NCBI GenBank assembly: GCA_963971405.1
Contig: OZ020484.1
Location: forward strand, 33,688,770-33,752,769
Direction: 5' to 3'
DNA length: 64,000 nt
DNA from: Psococerastis gibbosa
Taxonomy: Eukaryota; Arthropoda; Insecta; Psocodea; Psocidae
Shown here: positions 14,160-24,200 of the stretch, piece by piece
How positions within the stretch are numbered: position 1 is the first letter of the stretch
Layout of the letters: every line of letters starts with the position of its first letter
Made by a program: the position numbers and the translations under genes
Notes under the pieces: generated by a model
Told to the model about the DNA's origin: nothing
What the model saw: only the letters and a program-made list of their open reading frames with translations
Database searches by the model: none

Positions 14160-14732
14160 CCAAATTTGTAAGTTTGCCCGCCGTCTTCCTAAAAAAACTC
14201 CAAAAAAACGTTTAAAAAAATTATTTCTCAAAAGCGGCTTTTAAATTCATATATATTGTAGTCGATATTAATGTTAATAAAATGCGGGAGGTCGCTTGCC
14301 CCAAGATAGTTTGCTTCTGGGGGTAAAAAATAAAAAATTTAAGGAAAAATGACTATAATTTTCGATGATTTCTACTTTCAGACATGTTTAAGGTGTTACA
14401 TTGAGTAACGAAACCGGACAGGTTGCTTTCCCAAAAAAAAAAATATTTATTTTTGTGCAAAAAATTATTTTCTTAAAAGATGATTTAAAAAAAAGGGTCC
14501 CGAGGCATAATTTTCGTGAACCTACATGCTAAATTTCTTTTAAATTAACCGAGTAGTTTGCCCAGAAATCGATGAACAGACAGAGCGACAGACAGACGGA
14601 CAGAGCGATAGACAGACATTTCGTAAAAACCACTTTTTTGGGTTCCTGGGACCTCAAAACGTGTAAATCTGTTGAAATCTCGGAATCGAAAATTTCGACC
14701 ATGACAAAGCACTACGTATAAATTGGAAAGCA
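14160..14732. repeat. R1 remnant with internal inversion
   Basis: 14190-14450 matches the middle of R1 in reverse orientation (aaaaaaactccaaaaaaacg, aatgcgggaggtcgcttgcc, gttgagtaacgaaaccgg-like words). 14462-14732 matches the R1 right end in forward orientation (cccgaggcataattttcgtg, cagacagacgg, cgtataaattggaaagc). The two halves therefore point at each other: a rearranged copy lacking the GAACCGG start. Confidence 0.7.
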
Positions 14733-14737
14733 ATAAA

Positions 14738-14872
14738 TAAGGACTTTTTGTTGTTGTTTCTATGACTTAACCAACCTAGCGGAGTTAGGGCTATAAAGCC
14801 CTCTCTTACACTCAACTAGGAAGGCCCGGGACCGCCTGCTTCACATGCCCTCCGAAGCATGCCAACTCATTA
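14738..14872 (-). mobile_element. SINE, headless copy (minus)
   Basis: Reverse orientation: aaggactttttgttgttgtt tail, ccaacctagcggagttaggg, ctcttacactcaactaggaa, cccgggaccgcctgcttcac and ccctccgaagcatgcc. The tRNA-like head is missing. It directly follows the R1 remnant ending 14732. Confidence 0.75.
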
Positions 14873-15340
14873 CATCACCTTTCAATTACCAACAGATTTT
14901 TAGCAATTATAAGTTAAACCAAAAAATATATATATATAAATATACAACCAAATAATTCTATTGTAAGTAATGACAATTCAAAAATTACAAGTTAAACGTT
15001 AAAACCCTATGATGTCCAAACAGGTAGAATGAATGAATCTACATGAAACAGCCCCAGTTATAACTGCTATAAAAGAGGTACCTGTTCTTTTGTAGTAGGT
15101 GATAGATCTATTGTACATACAGGTACAATATATTACATATACATGTATAATTGGAAACGATAAATTAGAAAAATGTTGAAAAGTCCTTTTTTACATTTTT
15201 AAACGATCTTTTGATTTTCTACATATAATTGTCAGCCGCTAGCTACCCACCTAATCAGAAACATCACTACATTCTGTGTCTAAAGATTATCAAATCACTT
15301 ACACTGCATATTGAAAACAAAAAATGGAATAAAAAAATAT
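14873..15340. other. No gene recognised
   Basis: AT-rich with a short (ta)n run at 14930-14945; no motif or repeat partner seen. Confidence 0.5.
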
Positions 15341-15357
15341 TAGCAAGCATATTATAC

Positions 15358-15721
15358 ATATCGCTCATGCACGAGAAAAGTGACACATTTCTAAATATTG
15401 ACTTTTGAGATAATTCAAATTTTAGTTCTGATCATTTTTTTAGTTTTTACTTGTATTACTATCGAGGTACTTAATACTTTTGAGATGTGACAGTTTACTT
15501 GAAAGAGAAGTGAAATTACCACGTCAGCGCCTGGAGCCCATTCCGAATTATAGTCAAACTTGGCAATGGATCAAAAACGCAATCTTATGGAAACAAATTA
15601 AACTGGATATGTAACACTACATTTATAAAATCCACTAAATTTTCCTCGACATTTTTTTATATAAATAACTCAAATTTGCAATTTTTGGAAATTTGTCACT
15701 TTTCTTGTGCATGAGCGATAT
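15358..15721. mobile_element. MITE-B with 9-bp target duplication (Mutator-like?)
   Basis: 364 bp. Inverted ends of about 28 bp with one mismatch, starting ATATCGCTCATGCACGAGAA. The nonamer ATATTATAC lies directly outside both ends (15349-15357 and 15722-15730), a perfect 9-bp target-site duplication. Known: 9-bp duplications are typical of Mutator-like elements. Non-coding, so it would depend on a transposase made elsewhere. Confidence 0.85.
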
Positions 15722-15941
15722 ATATTATACATATGAGCCCGCCAGGTCCGCCCCCCCCCCCCTGGATTTATGATGACAAAGAAGTTATGGAGGCTAAAGG
15801 CATAGTATCCAAAATAACGAAAGGGAAATTAATTCTTAGTATGCTTATTTTTTCATGAAAGACATCATGAAAAAAATCAACATATTGACCAAATACTTTC
15901 ACTAAAAATATTATATTGGCTATATATACGTACAGTATATA

Positions 15942-16612
15942 CAGGGTGGTGACTAAATCGATATTTTGGGATTATCTTTTAAACAAGGGGTCGGATGGAA
16001 AATCTCTTTGGAGTTATAGGTGGACTACCTTGAAAGACACATTTTACTGTCAATCTAATTTTCCTATCTGCAAACCGAAACGAGATATCTCCAAAAGTCT
16101 ACTTTTTCCTATCTGCAAACCGAAACGAGATATCTCCAAAAGTCTACTTTTTTCTAATGGAATGCCCTATCAAAAACTATGTCAATTGATAGATAATTTA
16201 TAACAGAACAAAAAAGTTACACAACAGAGGTGCTAAAACGCACCGTTTAGGCACAGTAAGCAGTTTCTTGAAACGGATGTTTCCATCACAGGACTCCGCA
16301 CCTCGTTCGTCACAGTGGTGCCTGTGTGAACTTGAACATGTTCTTTCATGTTGTAAGTTGTCGATAACATAATAATTTTATTACTCTTCGATAGTAATAA
16401 CACAGAGTGAGGTTAAATTTACACGCGCAGGTGCCAGATCTCGGTTATTTCATTTAAAACACTTTTGATGCCTTTTCAAGCTACAGCTAGGAAAGTTTGA
16501 TTGACAGTAAATTGTTTCTTTCGAGGTGGTCCACCTATAACTCCCAACAGATTTTCCATCCGACCCCTTGTTTAAAATATAATCCCAAAATATCAATTTA
16601 GTCACCACCCTG
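15942..16612. mobile_element. MITE-C with long inverted repeats (CAGGGTGGTGAC ends)
   Basis: 671 bp, starting CAGGGTGGTGACTAAATCGA and ending in its inverse. The terminal inverted repeats are about 140 bp and diverged (shared gattat, acaaggggtcggatggaaaa, ttataggtggac, ttgacagtaaa-like words in both arms). Flanked by TATATA on both sides, so the duplication length cannot be resolved. It contains a perfect 45-bp tandem duplication (16061-16150). The short open frame across the left arm is a by-product and not a gene. Confidence 0.8.
16061..16150. repeat. 45-bp tandem duplication inside MITE-C
   Basis: The segment beginning ttcctatctgcaaaccgaaa occurs at 16061 and again at 16106, identical, period 45 bp. 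Confidence 0.9.
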
Positions 16613-16620
16613 TATATATA

Positions 16621-17261
16621 TAATAGTATGTGTATTGGTTACTTATGCTTGGAAGTTGAATGCATAGGTTCCAATTTTAGGCAAAATTCTCCCACCCCCT
16701 CAGAGAAAAATTTCCAAATCCGCCATTTAGAACAGATTCAGCAATTTGGCTAGTGTTCGACCGGGACCGGTATACGGTGCTGGGGTGGTACCGGTCTTGG
16801 TCCCGGTCCCGAAAGTCCCGAAAAATATTGTTTACAACTATCAATTTTTTTTTCAATTACCGTTTTCTACTGTATACTGCAAGGAGATAATGGAAAATGA
16901 GAAAACTACTTCCCGTGGAATAAAATACTGTAGGTACCTGTTATTTTTCGTTATAATATCCCTTTCACACAGTAGGCCCTACCTAAAACCCGAAAAGCAA
17001 GGATTTAGTAGCTGAGGGAGAAAAAGAAGCTTCCAATTGTCAATAATGCAAATTTTAGGGAGATTCATCTATGTATTGAGATGGCGGCCAATGTTCGACT
17101 TTCCGAAAATTTCTTCACCACTTTTCATTTCATGACCCCCTGAGCCTAAAACCACCCCTGTTCAAAATGTTATATAAGTTATATATACAGTATATACATG
17201 TATGTAAGAGGTATGTAGAGTATGTATGTATATCGATTTTAGGAAACACTCAAACTTCCGT
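16621..17261. other. No gene recognised; ggaccggt-rich patch
   Basis: 16756-16815 has clustered accggt, cccggtcccg words of simple-sequence type. The rest is plain AT-rich DNA with no motif. Confidence 0.5.
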
Positions 17262-17545
17262 GAATATTATCCGATTTTGATTAAACTTGGAACAAAAATT
17301 GATCATACAAATGTCTTGATAGAGTTCGTTTACCAGCAAGATCCACTAGATGGTTACAAGATGGCGGTCGATTGAAACTTCATATAATTCATATCTCAGT
17401 TAATATTGGTCGCAGAGGAATGAATTAAAATTTGACTGAAATCCCGTTTTATTATCTTCGATAATGGTGAACAACACGTTTTACGAAAAATCAACCATTT
17501 TAAGATGGCGTCCAGTCAAAGTGAAAATAATTTGATGAACTTATC
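17262..17545 (+). repeat. Interspersed repeat ('ccgattttgattaa' family), copy 1
   Basis: ccgattttgattaaacttgg, atcatacaaatgtcttgata, caagatggcggtcgattgaa and atatctcagttaatattggt; shared with 27911-28075. Non-coding. Confidence 0.65.
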
Positions 17546-18318
17546 AAAGTTATTAAATTGTGTTTGAAATTTGGAACACAAGAGTATTTTGTCGGGAAAT
17601 TAATGACGATTTTTTTCATTTATTATTACATACATATGTAGCGTAAACTAAAAGCAGGGTCTGCAGAATCCCCTATACCTGATCGGCCAGAGCCGAAAGG
17701 GAGTTTTAATCTTACGTAGTTACTGAATACAATACAAATAGACCTATTCACAAAAACACATCCAAAAACGTCAAGAAGCGCTGGGAAACAAAACAACAGC
17801 CACAGTCCCTAAGAGCAACCGGCCTCTTACCTTACACTACAGAGCGGATAACCACTCTCCCACAAAATAAAAGTATCCTCAATCGTAAGAGACAATTGGA
17901 TATTGTCACTGAAAACAATCATTCAAATGGGTCCAAAATATTTTTTTTAGTCCTTTTACTGGGGAGTAAAAAAAAATTGGACCAGCAAACCCCCTGGCAA
18001 CATCGAGAATCATAATCTGTAAGCTTTTCTGAGTTGAAAACTATTTACAGAATACGGTCCTCATATTTCGCATACTCAACTAAATTTACCTAAAGCGCCT
18101 GCACTGACAATGTTGAAACATTGAAACATTTAAGTATAAATGAACGAGGCCCGTGAACTGCTCAGTGCTTTCTAAATGAGTAAATGCTGTACCTGGCCCT
18201 GTTCTGAAAAAGGGGTAAGGAAGTGTACAATGTGACTTGCAACCCCTAGCCGGACCCAGGTATGAAGCTCCGCGGGTGGTGCTTGCGCTGAGCTACAGTT
18301 CGCTGCCAAGTATCAACT
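17546..18318. other. No gene recognised (left flank of mariner)
   Basis: No coding or RNA signal seen. Ends at the TA where mariner inserted. Confidence 0.5.
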
Positions 18319-18320
18319 TA

Positions 18321-18348
18321 CGAGGGCGGATTGAAAAGTCCGTAGAAA
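18321..18348 (+). repeat. Mariner left terminal inverted repeat
   Basis: 28 bp directly after a TA dinucleotide. It pairs with 19586-19613 with a single C/T mismatch at position 7. Homology stops just inside, which sets the boundary. Confidence 0.93.
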
Positions 18349-18499
18349 ATCCGAGGGATGGCGCCACTCGTCAAGGCCAAATATCACCTCATTTAGCGAA
18401 CTGTCTGATCGGAACTCAGTCAAAGTTTGAGCGTTATTCGATCATAATTGACATCACAGTGATTTTTTAAGTTCGGGGAGTTGCAGGTAATTGTGAGCA

Positions 18500-19549
18500 A
18501 TGGATGAAAAAGAATTTCGAGTCGTTATTAAGCATTATTTTTTAAAGAAGAAGAATGTGCAAGAAACGAAAAAAAGCCTTGATAAACATTATGGGGAGTC
18601 TGCTCCGTCAATTAAAACTGTTTATAAGTGGTTCTCAAATTTTCGTACTGGGCATATGGGCACAGAAGACGCCGAACGCTCTGGGCGGCCTTCTGACGTC
18701 ACTACGGCAGAAACTGTAAAAAAAATCAGTGATTTAGTGCTAGGAGAGCGTCGAATGAAACTGCGAGAGGTAGCTGACATTGTGGGGATCTCGAGCGAAA
18801 GGGTTCACAATATATTACATAATCACCTTAAAATGAGAAAATTGTCAGCAAGATGGGTGCCGCGACTGCTGACAGCTGAACAAAAACACCGTCGCGCCGA
18901 GCTTTGTGCAGAGAATTTAAAGCTGTTTCAACGAGCCCCCAAAGAATTTCTTCGTCGTTTTATAACGGTAGATGAAACTTGGGTTCATTTTTACACCCCA
19001 GAAACGAAGCAGCAGTCTAAGCAGTGGGTAGCCAGTGGAGAACGTGCCCCGAAGAAGGCAAAGACCGTCCAGTCAGCAGGCAAGGTCATGGCCACCATTT
19101 TTTGGGACGCAAGAGGTGTCATTTTCGTAGATTATTTAGAAAAAGGAAAAACGATTACCGGCACCTACTACGCATCCCTTCTTGACCGCCTTAAAGCAGA
19201 AATTCAAACTGTGCGCCCCCATTTAGCAAAAAAGAAAATTCTTTTTCATCATGACAATGCGCCGGCTCATACCGCAGTGTTGGTGACCTCTAAAATTCAG
19301 GAATTAAAGTTCGAACTATTGCGCCACCCTCCTTATTCCCCTGACCTGGCACCGTCCGATTATTTTCTGTTTCCCAATATGAAGAAATGGCTTGGAGGGA
19401 AAAGATTTGGCTCAAATGAGGAAGTAATGCGCGAAACAACCGAATATTTTGCAGGGCTCACGGAAGATTATTTTCTGGGTGGAATAAAAAAACTTGAGGG
19501 AAGATGGACCACCTGCATTGAGCGACAAGGGGACTATGTTGAAAAGTAG
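18500..19549 (+). CDS. Mariner transposase, D,D34D type, apparently intact
   Basis: Cut-and-paste transposase of 349 aa, the usual mariner length (about 345-355). It would act in the nucleus on the 28-bp ends of its own element. Seen: an N-terminal helix-turn-helix region (about residues 1-110) with KTVYKWFSNF near 39-48 and GRPSD near 62-66; the linker motif WVPRLLT (119-125, counterpart of the family WVPHEL); catalytic Asp158 in TVDETW, Asp252 in HHDNAPAH and Asp287 in LAPSDYFLFP, with exactly 34 residues between the second and third; and the family signature YSPDLAPSD. The ATG at 18500 is the first start after the left repeat and gives the family-length protein; the stop is 64 bp before the right end. 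No frameshift or stop is seen. Activity is an inference. Confidence 0.96.
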   Translation: MDEKEFRVVIKHYFLKKKNVQETKKSLDKHYGESAPSIKTVYKWFSNFRTGHMGTEDAERSGRPSDVTTAETVKKISDLVLGERRMKLREVADIVGISSERVHNILHNHLKMRKLSARWVPRLLTAEQKHRRAELCAENLKLFQRAPKEFLRRFITVDETWVHFYTPETKQQSKQWVASGERAPKKAKTVQSAGKVMATIFWDARGVIFVDYLEKGKTITGTYYASLLDRLKAEIQTVRPHLAKKKILFHHDNAPAHTAVLVTSKIQELKFELLRHPPYSPDLAPSDYFLFPNMKKWLGGKRFGSNEEVMRETTEYFAGLTEDYFLGGIKKLEGRWTTCIERQGDYVEK

Positions 19550-19585
19550 TAGTAAGCATTGTTAATACATTGTACCAGTTTAGAG

Positions 19586-19613
19586 TTTCTACGGACTTTT
19601 CAATCCACCCTCG
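19586..19613 (-). repeat. Mariner right terminal inverted repeat
   Basis: 28 bp followed directly by TA. Reverse complement of the left end with one mismatch. Lies 37 bp after the transposase stop codon. Confidence 0.93.
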
Positions 19614-19718
19614 TAGTTCACGTTTCTATAGAATGGAATCGTAAATGCAGGGGCCTTTCTACAGTGTTACATATTCAATGGCGTAAGTGTACAGTTCTGT
19701 TTAGCTGAAAAATGCCTC

Positions 19719-20426
19719 GAATTTTAAACATGGGTTATCGAACAAGTCTAGTACCCTTCAGTGATTGACCCGCCCCCTCTCCCCTCTAGAAGAAAAATTG
19801 AATTAATGTCTCTGGACTAACAAGTCAGCAATCAAATACAAATACAACATTTTTTTTATTTCCTTCAATACAATACATATTTACATTATTACATTTTTTC
19901 ATGGTAAGGGCTCTAAGGGATAAACCCGCGCTGAACCCTTGATTTATTGAAATTTAAAAAAAAGAAATTATTGAATTAAGAATAAAAACTAACACTTAGT
20001 GATCGACTAACTACTTCTAACTATACTAAACTAAACTGACCCTATAGTAAAATTAATTATAATTAACTAAGTATTCTTAATTGCTTATGATAAACTAATT
20101 TATTCTAAACGATGATTGATGACAATGTAATAATTAAGGAAAGTATTTTATGAATTTAAAAGAAAATTTTTAACTTTAAAAGAAGGTTTTACGGTATATT
20201 ATTAGGTTTTTATTATTGTTAATATTGTGCTATATCACATGGTTCTGTTGGTATTATGCAGCCCCTATAGTAACCTAAGCCTAAACAATGCCCTTTACAT
20301 GATCCGAAAACATAGAATAAACAAAAAATTAGACTAGAATGCGGGACTCAAACCCCTAATCTATGACTTCCCGCATTGTCCACTATTTTTCTAGCTATTC
20401 CCTACTTTCGGATGCTATATCTTGAG
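19719..20426 (+). repeat. Local duplication, copy 1 (with insertion)
   Basis: Starts attttaaacatgggttatcg and ends ttcggatgctatatcttgag; same order as 20689-21012. Copy 1 alone carries about 400 bp (19838-20238) between atcaaa and atggttctg. That insert resembles the 3' tails of minus-strand LINEs (ttccttcaatacaatacata). Confidence 0.8.
19838..20238 (-). mobile_element. Insertion inside duplication copy 1 (probable LINE tail)
   Basis: Absent from the sister copy. Carries ttttttttatttccttcaat and acaatacatatttacattat, then aaacccgcgctgaaccc, comparable to 38133-38220 beside a recognisable LINE. No protein motif. Confidence 0.45.
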
Positions 20427-20484
20427 GAGGCTACCTCTTCAATCAATAGGTCAGCGTAGGTGAAAAATACCCCGAATGTTAAAT

Positions 20485-20684
20485 AAATAAATAATGACTT
20501 TTTTGTTCTATTACTAAGCCAGCCTAGCGGAGTTAGGGCTTACACTCAACTAGCAAAGCCCGGGACTGACTGCTTTACATGCCCTCCGAAGCATGGCCAG
20601 AAAATGCAGCAAGTGTGGGACTCAAACCAACAACCTTTCGGGTGAAATTCGGAGTCGGTACCACTACTCTACATGTCCTGACTG
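20485..20684 (-). mobile_element. tRNA-derived SINE with head (minus)
   Basis: Reverse orientation with (aaat)n tail, ctagcggagttagggcttac, gcccgggactgactgcttta, ccctccgaagcatggccaga, then a reversed B box (gggactcaaacc) and reversed A box (ccactactctacatgt). It separates the two copies of the local duplication at 19719 and 20689. Confidence 0.8.
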
Positions 20685-20688
20685 ACCT

Positions 20689-21012
20689 GAATTTTAAACA
20701 TGGGTTATCGAACAAGTCTCTTGTACCCTTCAGTTATTGATACCCCTCCTCAGAAGAAAAATTGAGTTAACGCCTCTGGACTAACAAGTAAGCAAACAAA
20801 TGGTTCTGATGGTATTATGTAGCCCTTAGTAACCTACATCTAAACTATGCCCTTTACATGATCCGAAAAAAGATAAATAAATAAATAATAAAGAAATAAA
20901 TAAATAATAAAGAAAAAACTAGGCAATGTGGGACCCGAACCCCAAATCTATGACTTTCCGCATTGTCCACTATTTTTCTAGATTCCCTACTTTCGGATGT
21001 AATATCTTGAGA
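20689..21012 (+). repeat. Local duplication, copy 2 (without insertion)
   Basis: attttaaacatgggttatcg, ctctggactaacaagtaagc, aaacaaatggttctgatggt and ccgcattgtccactattttt follow as in copy 1, uninterrupted apart from an (aaat)n expansion near 20870-20915. Confidence 0.8.
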
Positions 21013-21429
21013 ATTCATTGTTAAAAATGGATATCCTCCTTACTCCTAATAACAAAGTCAATCTAGGGCCTCATACCCCCCCCCCCCCAGACAACTAGAC
21101 GCAGCCAGCGCTGATGATTAATGGCAACAAAGAATGAATACAACAGAGCGAGAGAGATAAGATAAAAGATGTACATCCGAGGGATTTAGACGGCACTTAA
21201 CTGCTGTCTGGCCAGGTTTTTGAATACCCCAAAAGCTCACAGACTCGTTGCTAAACATCCATTTATCATTCCAGCACTAACGGAGCCCAACATTAGGAAT
21301 CCAGAAAACGTTCGATAAGCAGCAACTCTGCACCGTGCAAATTGCGATGATCCTGCGGGGGGTGAGGGTAAAAAAATAAATTTTTGATAAAGTTTGATAA
21401 TAATTAATTAAGACTTCATAAACTATTTT

Positions 21430-21785
21430 AATTGTACCACCGTAGCGGAGTTAGGGCCATCAGGCTCAGAGGCGGACGCAGCGACCGGCACTGCGGGCAA
21501 TTGCCCCCCCCCCCCTTTGGACAGCAGTTATATTCTTTGCCTCTAAAATCTAAGTGCTACTGCACTCAAAATACGCAAAACCTCACTATTTCAGCCCTAT
21601 TTTTCAAAAAAATTCTCCCGGGGGAGACCCCGGGCCCCCCTTGTCCACAATTATATTGATTCTTTGTAATATTGTTATTACTCTCAAAATGCGTAAAACC
21701 TCACCTATTCGGCCCTATTTTTCAAAACATTTTTCCCGGGGGGACAAGTGCCTCCCGCTTTTATGAGGTCTGGGAGGCTCGCTCT
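21430..21785 (+). repeat. Degenerate dimeric repeat (118-bp offset)
   Basis: ctcaaaatacgcaaaacctc (21565) and ctcaaaatgcgtaaaacctc (21683) begin two related units that share cggccctatttttcaaaa and cccggggga. Upstream are poly-C (21506-21518) and a SINE-like word (gtagcggagttagggc). Overlapping open frames are chance. Confidence 0.65.
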
Positions 21786-22627
21786 TGCACTCAAGTATAG
21801 AGGGGGCAGCATTAAGCACAGTGTAAATACTCTAACGCAAAATACATGGTAATGGACTCTACTTTAGTGCTTGACCATTGACGTCGAAGGTTCCGAGCCA
21901 CCACTTCAAAATTTGCTTATTTACTTATTGCTTATTTGAGGAGCAAGTATGCAAAAGTCGATTGGCCACAAAAAAAAAGTTAGTAGTATCACTGCAATCG
22001 TCACATCTGAATGTTACAAAAAAATTAATAATCAGCCTAATGCAATTCCTATATCAAATAATAGTAATTAAAATAATACATTCCATAATGTAGCAGAATA
22101 ATTTAGATTTTAGAAGCTTTTTGACTCTCCTGCATTTACAGTTTCAAGTGACCAATCACCTTTTGCATACATACAACTGTAGTTGCTTTTACTTTGACCG
22201 ATAATTTGCCTGAGCGAACCTAGCACAGAGTAAGCAATAGCACAGGGAAAGAAACTAGTTTTTATACCAACCTGCCCCTTCAGGCTTCCCCACCCCGCCA
22301 CACAACGAAATGACCCATATAATAATATTAGCCTTATTAATACAAACATCTCTTCCGAAAATCGTCATTACTGATGGAAGATGGGTATCGACACATACAT
22401 TACAAAATGTTTAATGTTGCATCATGAATATATTCGCAAGCTACAAATAATACCTTGTCTACCAAACTTTCTAGTACATACAAAAATGTCATTCAAAGGT
22501 TCCAAGAGTACCGTATTATTCGACGGCAATAGGCGGCTATAATTATTCATTATCAAAGTTAACCTCGCCCGGAAATATAATACACTCATTAATTATCGAA
22601 AGTGAAACCCATCGTGTTTGCATTTAG
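21786..22627. other. No gene recognised
   Basis: Chance frames only; AT-rich; no repeat partner seen. Confidence 0.5.
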
Positions 22628-22726
22628 ATAAAAATCAACGGCCTTGACATTAATATACAACGAAACGGGTTCAATGACCTCGCATTTGCCTTTACCGATA
22701 ACAACATCTGATAATAATCATTGAAA
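22628..22726 (+). repeat. Duplicated segment, left part of copy with R1 insert
   Basis: atcaacggccttgacattaa, tatacaacgaaacgggttca, cgataacaacatctgataat; matches 23957-24052. Interrupted by R1 (22727-23458) and resumed at 23459 (aatgaatataaactac, ccacatattata.aatgcc). Confidence 0.75.
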
Positions 22727-23458
22727 GAACCGGTCCGAGTTTACTCGAACATGCTTTCCAATTTATCAATTAGTAGGGAGAAAATGAATAATTTTATGGT
22801 GAATAATTTTGCTATGGTTAAATTTTAAATTTCGGATATCTCGAGGGGAGGGGGGGGGGATGTCCACCTGACGTCACTGGAGGTGAGGTAGCCTCAATAT
22901 ATTTAAAACACATTACAACACAGTAATAATGGCAGGGCAGGCAATGCGTTGCAGCGTGAAGTATCTATCATTTTTTCAAAAAAAAAAAAAAAACATTTTT
23001 GCGCAAAAGCAAATAGGTTTTTGGGAAAGCAAACTGTCCGGTTTCGTTACTCAACTTAACACCTAAAACATGCCTGAAGGTAGAAATCATCGATAGAAAA
23101 GTTTCGCAGAAATATTACTTTTTAGACATTTTTCATTAAAATTAAGTTATTTTTATTTTTTTACCCCCAGAAGCAAACTATCAAGGGGTAAGCGACCCCC
23201 CGCATGTTATCAACATTAAGAACGACTAGAATATATGTGAATTTAAAAGAAATCGTTGGAGCCGTTTTTGAGAATAAAACCCCCCAAATTGAGTTAGCCC
23301 AAAATAAAAATAAAAATGGTCCCGAGGTATGATTTTTGTGAACCTACATGCCAAATTTCACTCAAATCCACCGAGTAGTTTGCCAGGAAATCGACGAACA
23401 TACAGACCGACAGACAGACATTTCGTCGTTCCTTATACTACGTATAAATTGGAAAGCA
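22727..23458 (+). repeat. R1 interspersed repeat, copy 1
   Basis: Starts GAACCGGTCCGAGTTTACTC, then TGCTTTCCAATTTAT, a poly-G tract, ATG-poor AT-rich body, a cagacagacag stretch, and ends ATAAATTGGAAAGCA. The last word is the perfect 15-bp inverse of TGCTTTCCAATTTAT near the start. About 730-880 bp in different copies. No coding capacity. A duplicated flank without the insert (23957-24120) supports these limits. Confidence 0.8.
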
Positions 23459-23699
23459 ATAAAACTGTTACAATGAATATAAACTACTAAGGTTAGGGTT
23501 GTAAATCATCCACATATTATAGAATGCCAGAACCCGCGCTGCTGCAACCAACTGCAACCAACCAACCAACCACTTCGCCATAAATTTCATTCTTCTTCCT
23601 GCTCTACAGCCCTTGATGGGCCTGCTCGCCAACACTCCTCCAGTTATCTGGCTTTTACATGACGCACCTCCAAGTATGAACTCCCAACTTTGGTTCAAA

Positions 23700-23960
23700 T
23701 TCGTTCTTCCAGCGGTTTCGTGTGCGTCCCTACAGTCCTCTTCCGGCCAAACCAGTTTTGTAAATTTTCTTCGGCGTGCGGTCTTCTGACATTCTTAGAA
23801 CATGCCCCGGCGCTTTTATAAAACAGACTATAACTTCTCCGTCGAGTATTGCGTCTATTTCGGCGTTGTTTCTTAATAGTCACTCCCTGTTTTTGTACAG
23901 GGGTCCACAAATTCAACTTCCCTTAATTTCCAATACTCGTAGTTTGCTGGCGATAAAAAC
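23700..23960 (-). mobile_element. LINE 3'-terminal coding fragment (minus)
   Basis: Seen: minus-strand readings SKLRVLE (about 23945), then NNAEIDAILDGEVIVCFIKA, then GHVLRMSEDRTPKKIYKTGL and GRTRNRWKN near 23705-23800. This is the order of the C-terminal tail of insect LINE reverse transcriptases (ERK.LR, WR...EL..L, W.GHV.RM...R.PKK, GRPR.RW.D). It is broken by frame changes and at least two stops. It lies between the two halves of a local duplication (22628 and 23957). Confidence 0.7.
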
Positions 23961-24200
23961 CAACGGTCTTGACATTAATATACATCGAAACTAGTTGAAT
24001 GACCTCACATTTGCACATACCGATAACAACATCTGATAATCGTTCAACTAAAACAGATTCAATGTAGAGACAACATGAATGGGGTTATGGTTCTAAAGCC
24101 TCCACATATTATACAATGCCACAACTCGCAGCAGCTGCATCCAATTACGTAAGCACCAATTGCAACAAATTGCAATATATGCCGCCACTTTGCTATAAAT
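23957..24200 (+). repeat. Duplicated segment, copy lacking R1 (paralogous empty site)
   Basis: aaccaacggtcttgacatta, tatacatcgaaactagttga, cgataacaacatctgataat, directly joined to aaaacagattcaatg and ccacatattatacaatgcca, which in the other copy lie on opposite sides of R1. Confidence 0.75.

Larger units (their letters stand above)
18321..19613 (+). mobile_element. Complete mariner-family DNA transposon
   Basis: Seen: a 1,293-bp element flanked on both sides by TA (18319-18320 and 19614-19615), as expected for the TA target duplication of Tc1/mariner. The terminal inverted repeats are 28 bp each and differ at one position, starting CGAGGG. Inside is one uninterrupted transposase gene. Known: canonical mariners are about 1.3 kb with 28-30 bp repeats and a single intronless transposase gene. 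Inferred: structurally whole and recent on the basis of TIR agreement and the open frame. The subfamily was not assigned. Other copies would be expected elsewhere in the genome. Confidence 0.95.

Noticed and set aside
15916-16203. 95-codon frame in MITE-C
   Set aside because: It includes an exact 45-bp (15-codon) tandem duplication and one arm of the inverted repeat; no transposase motif.
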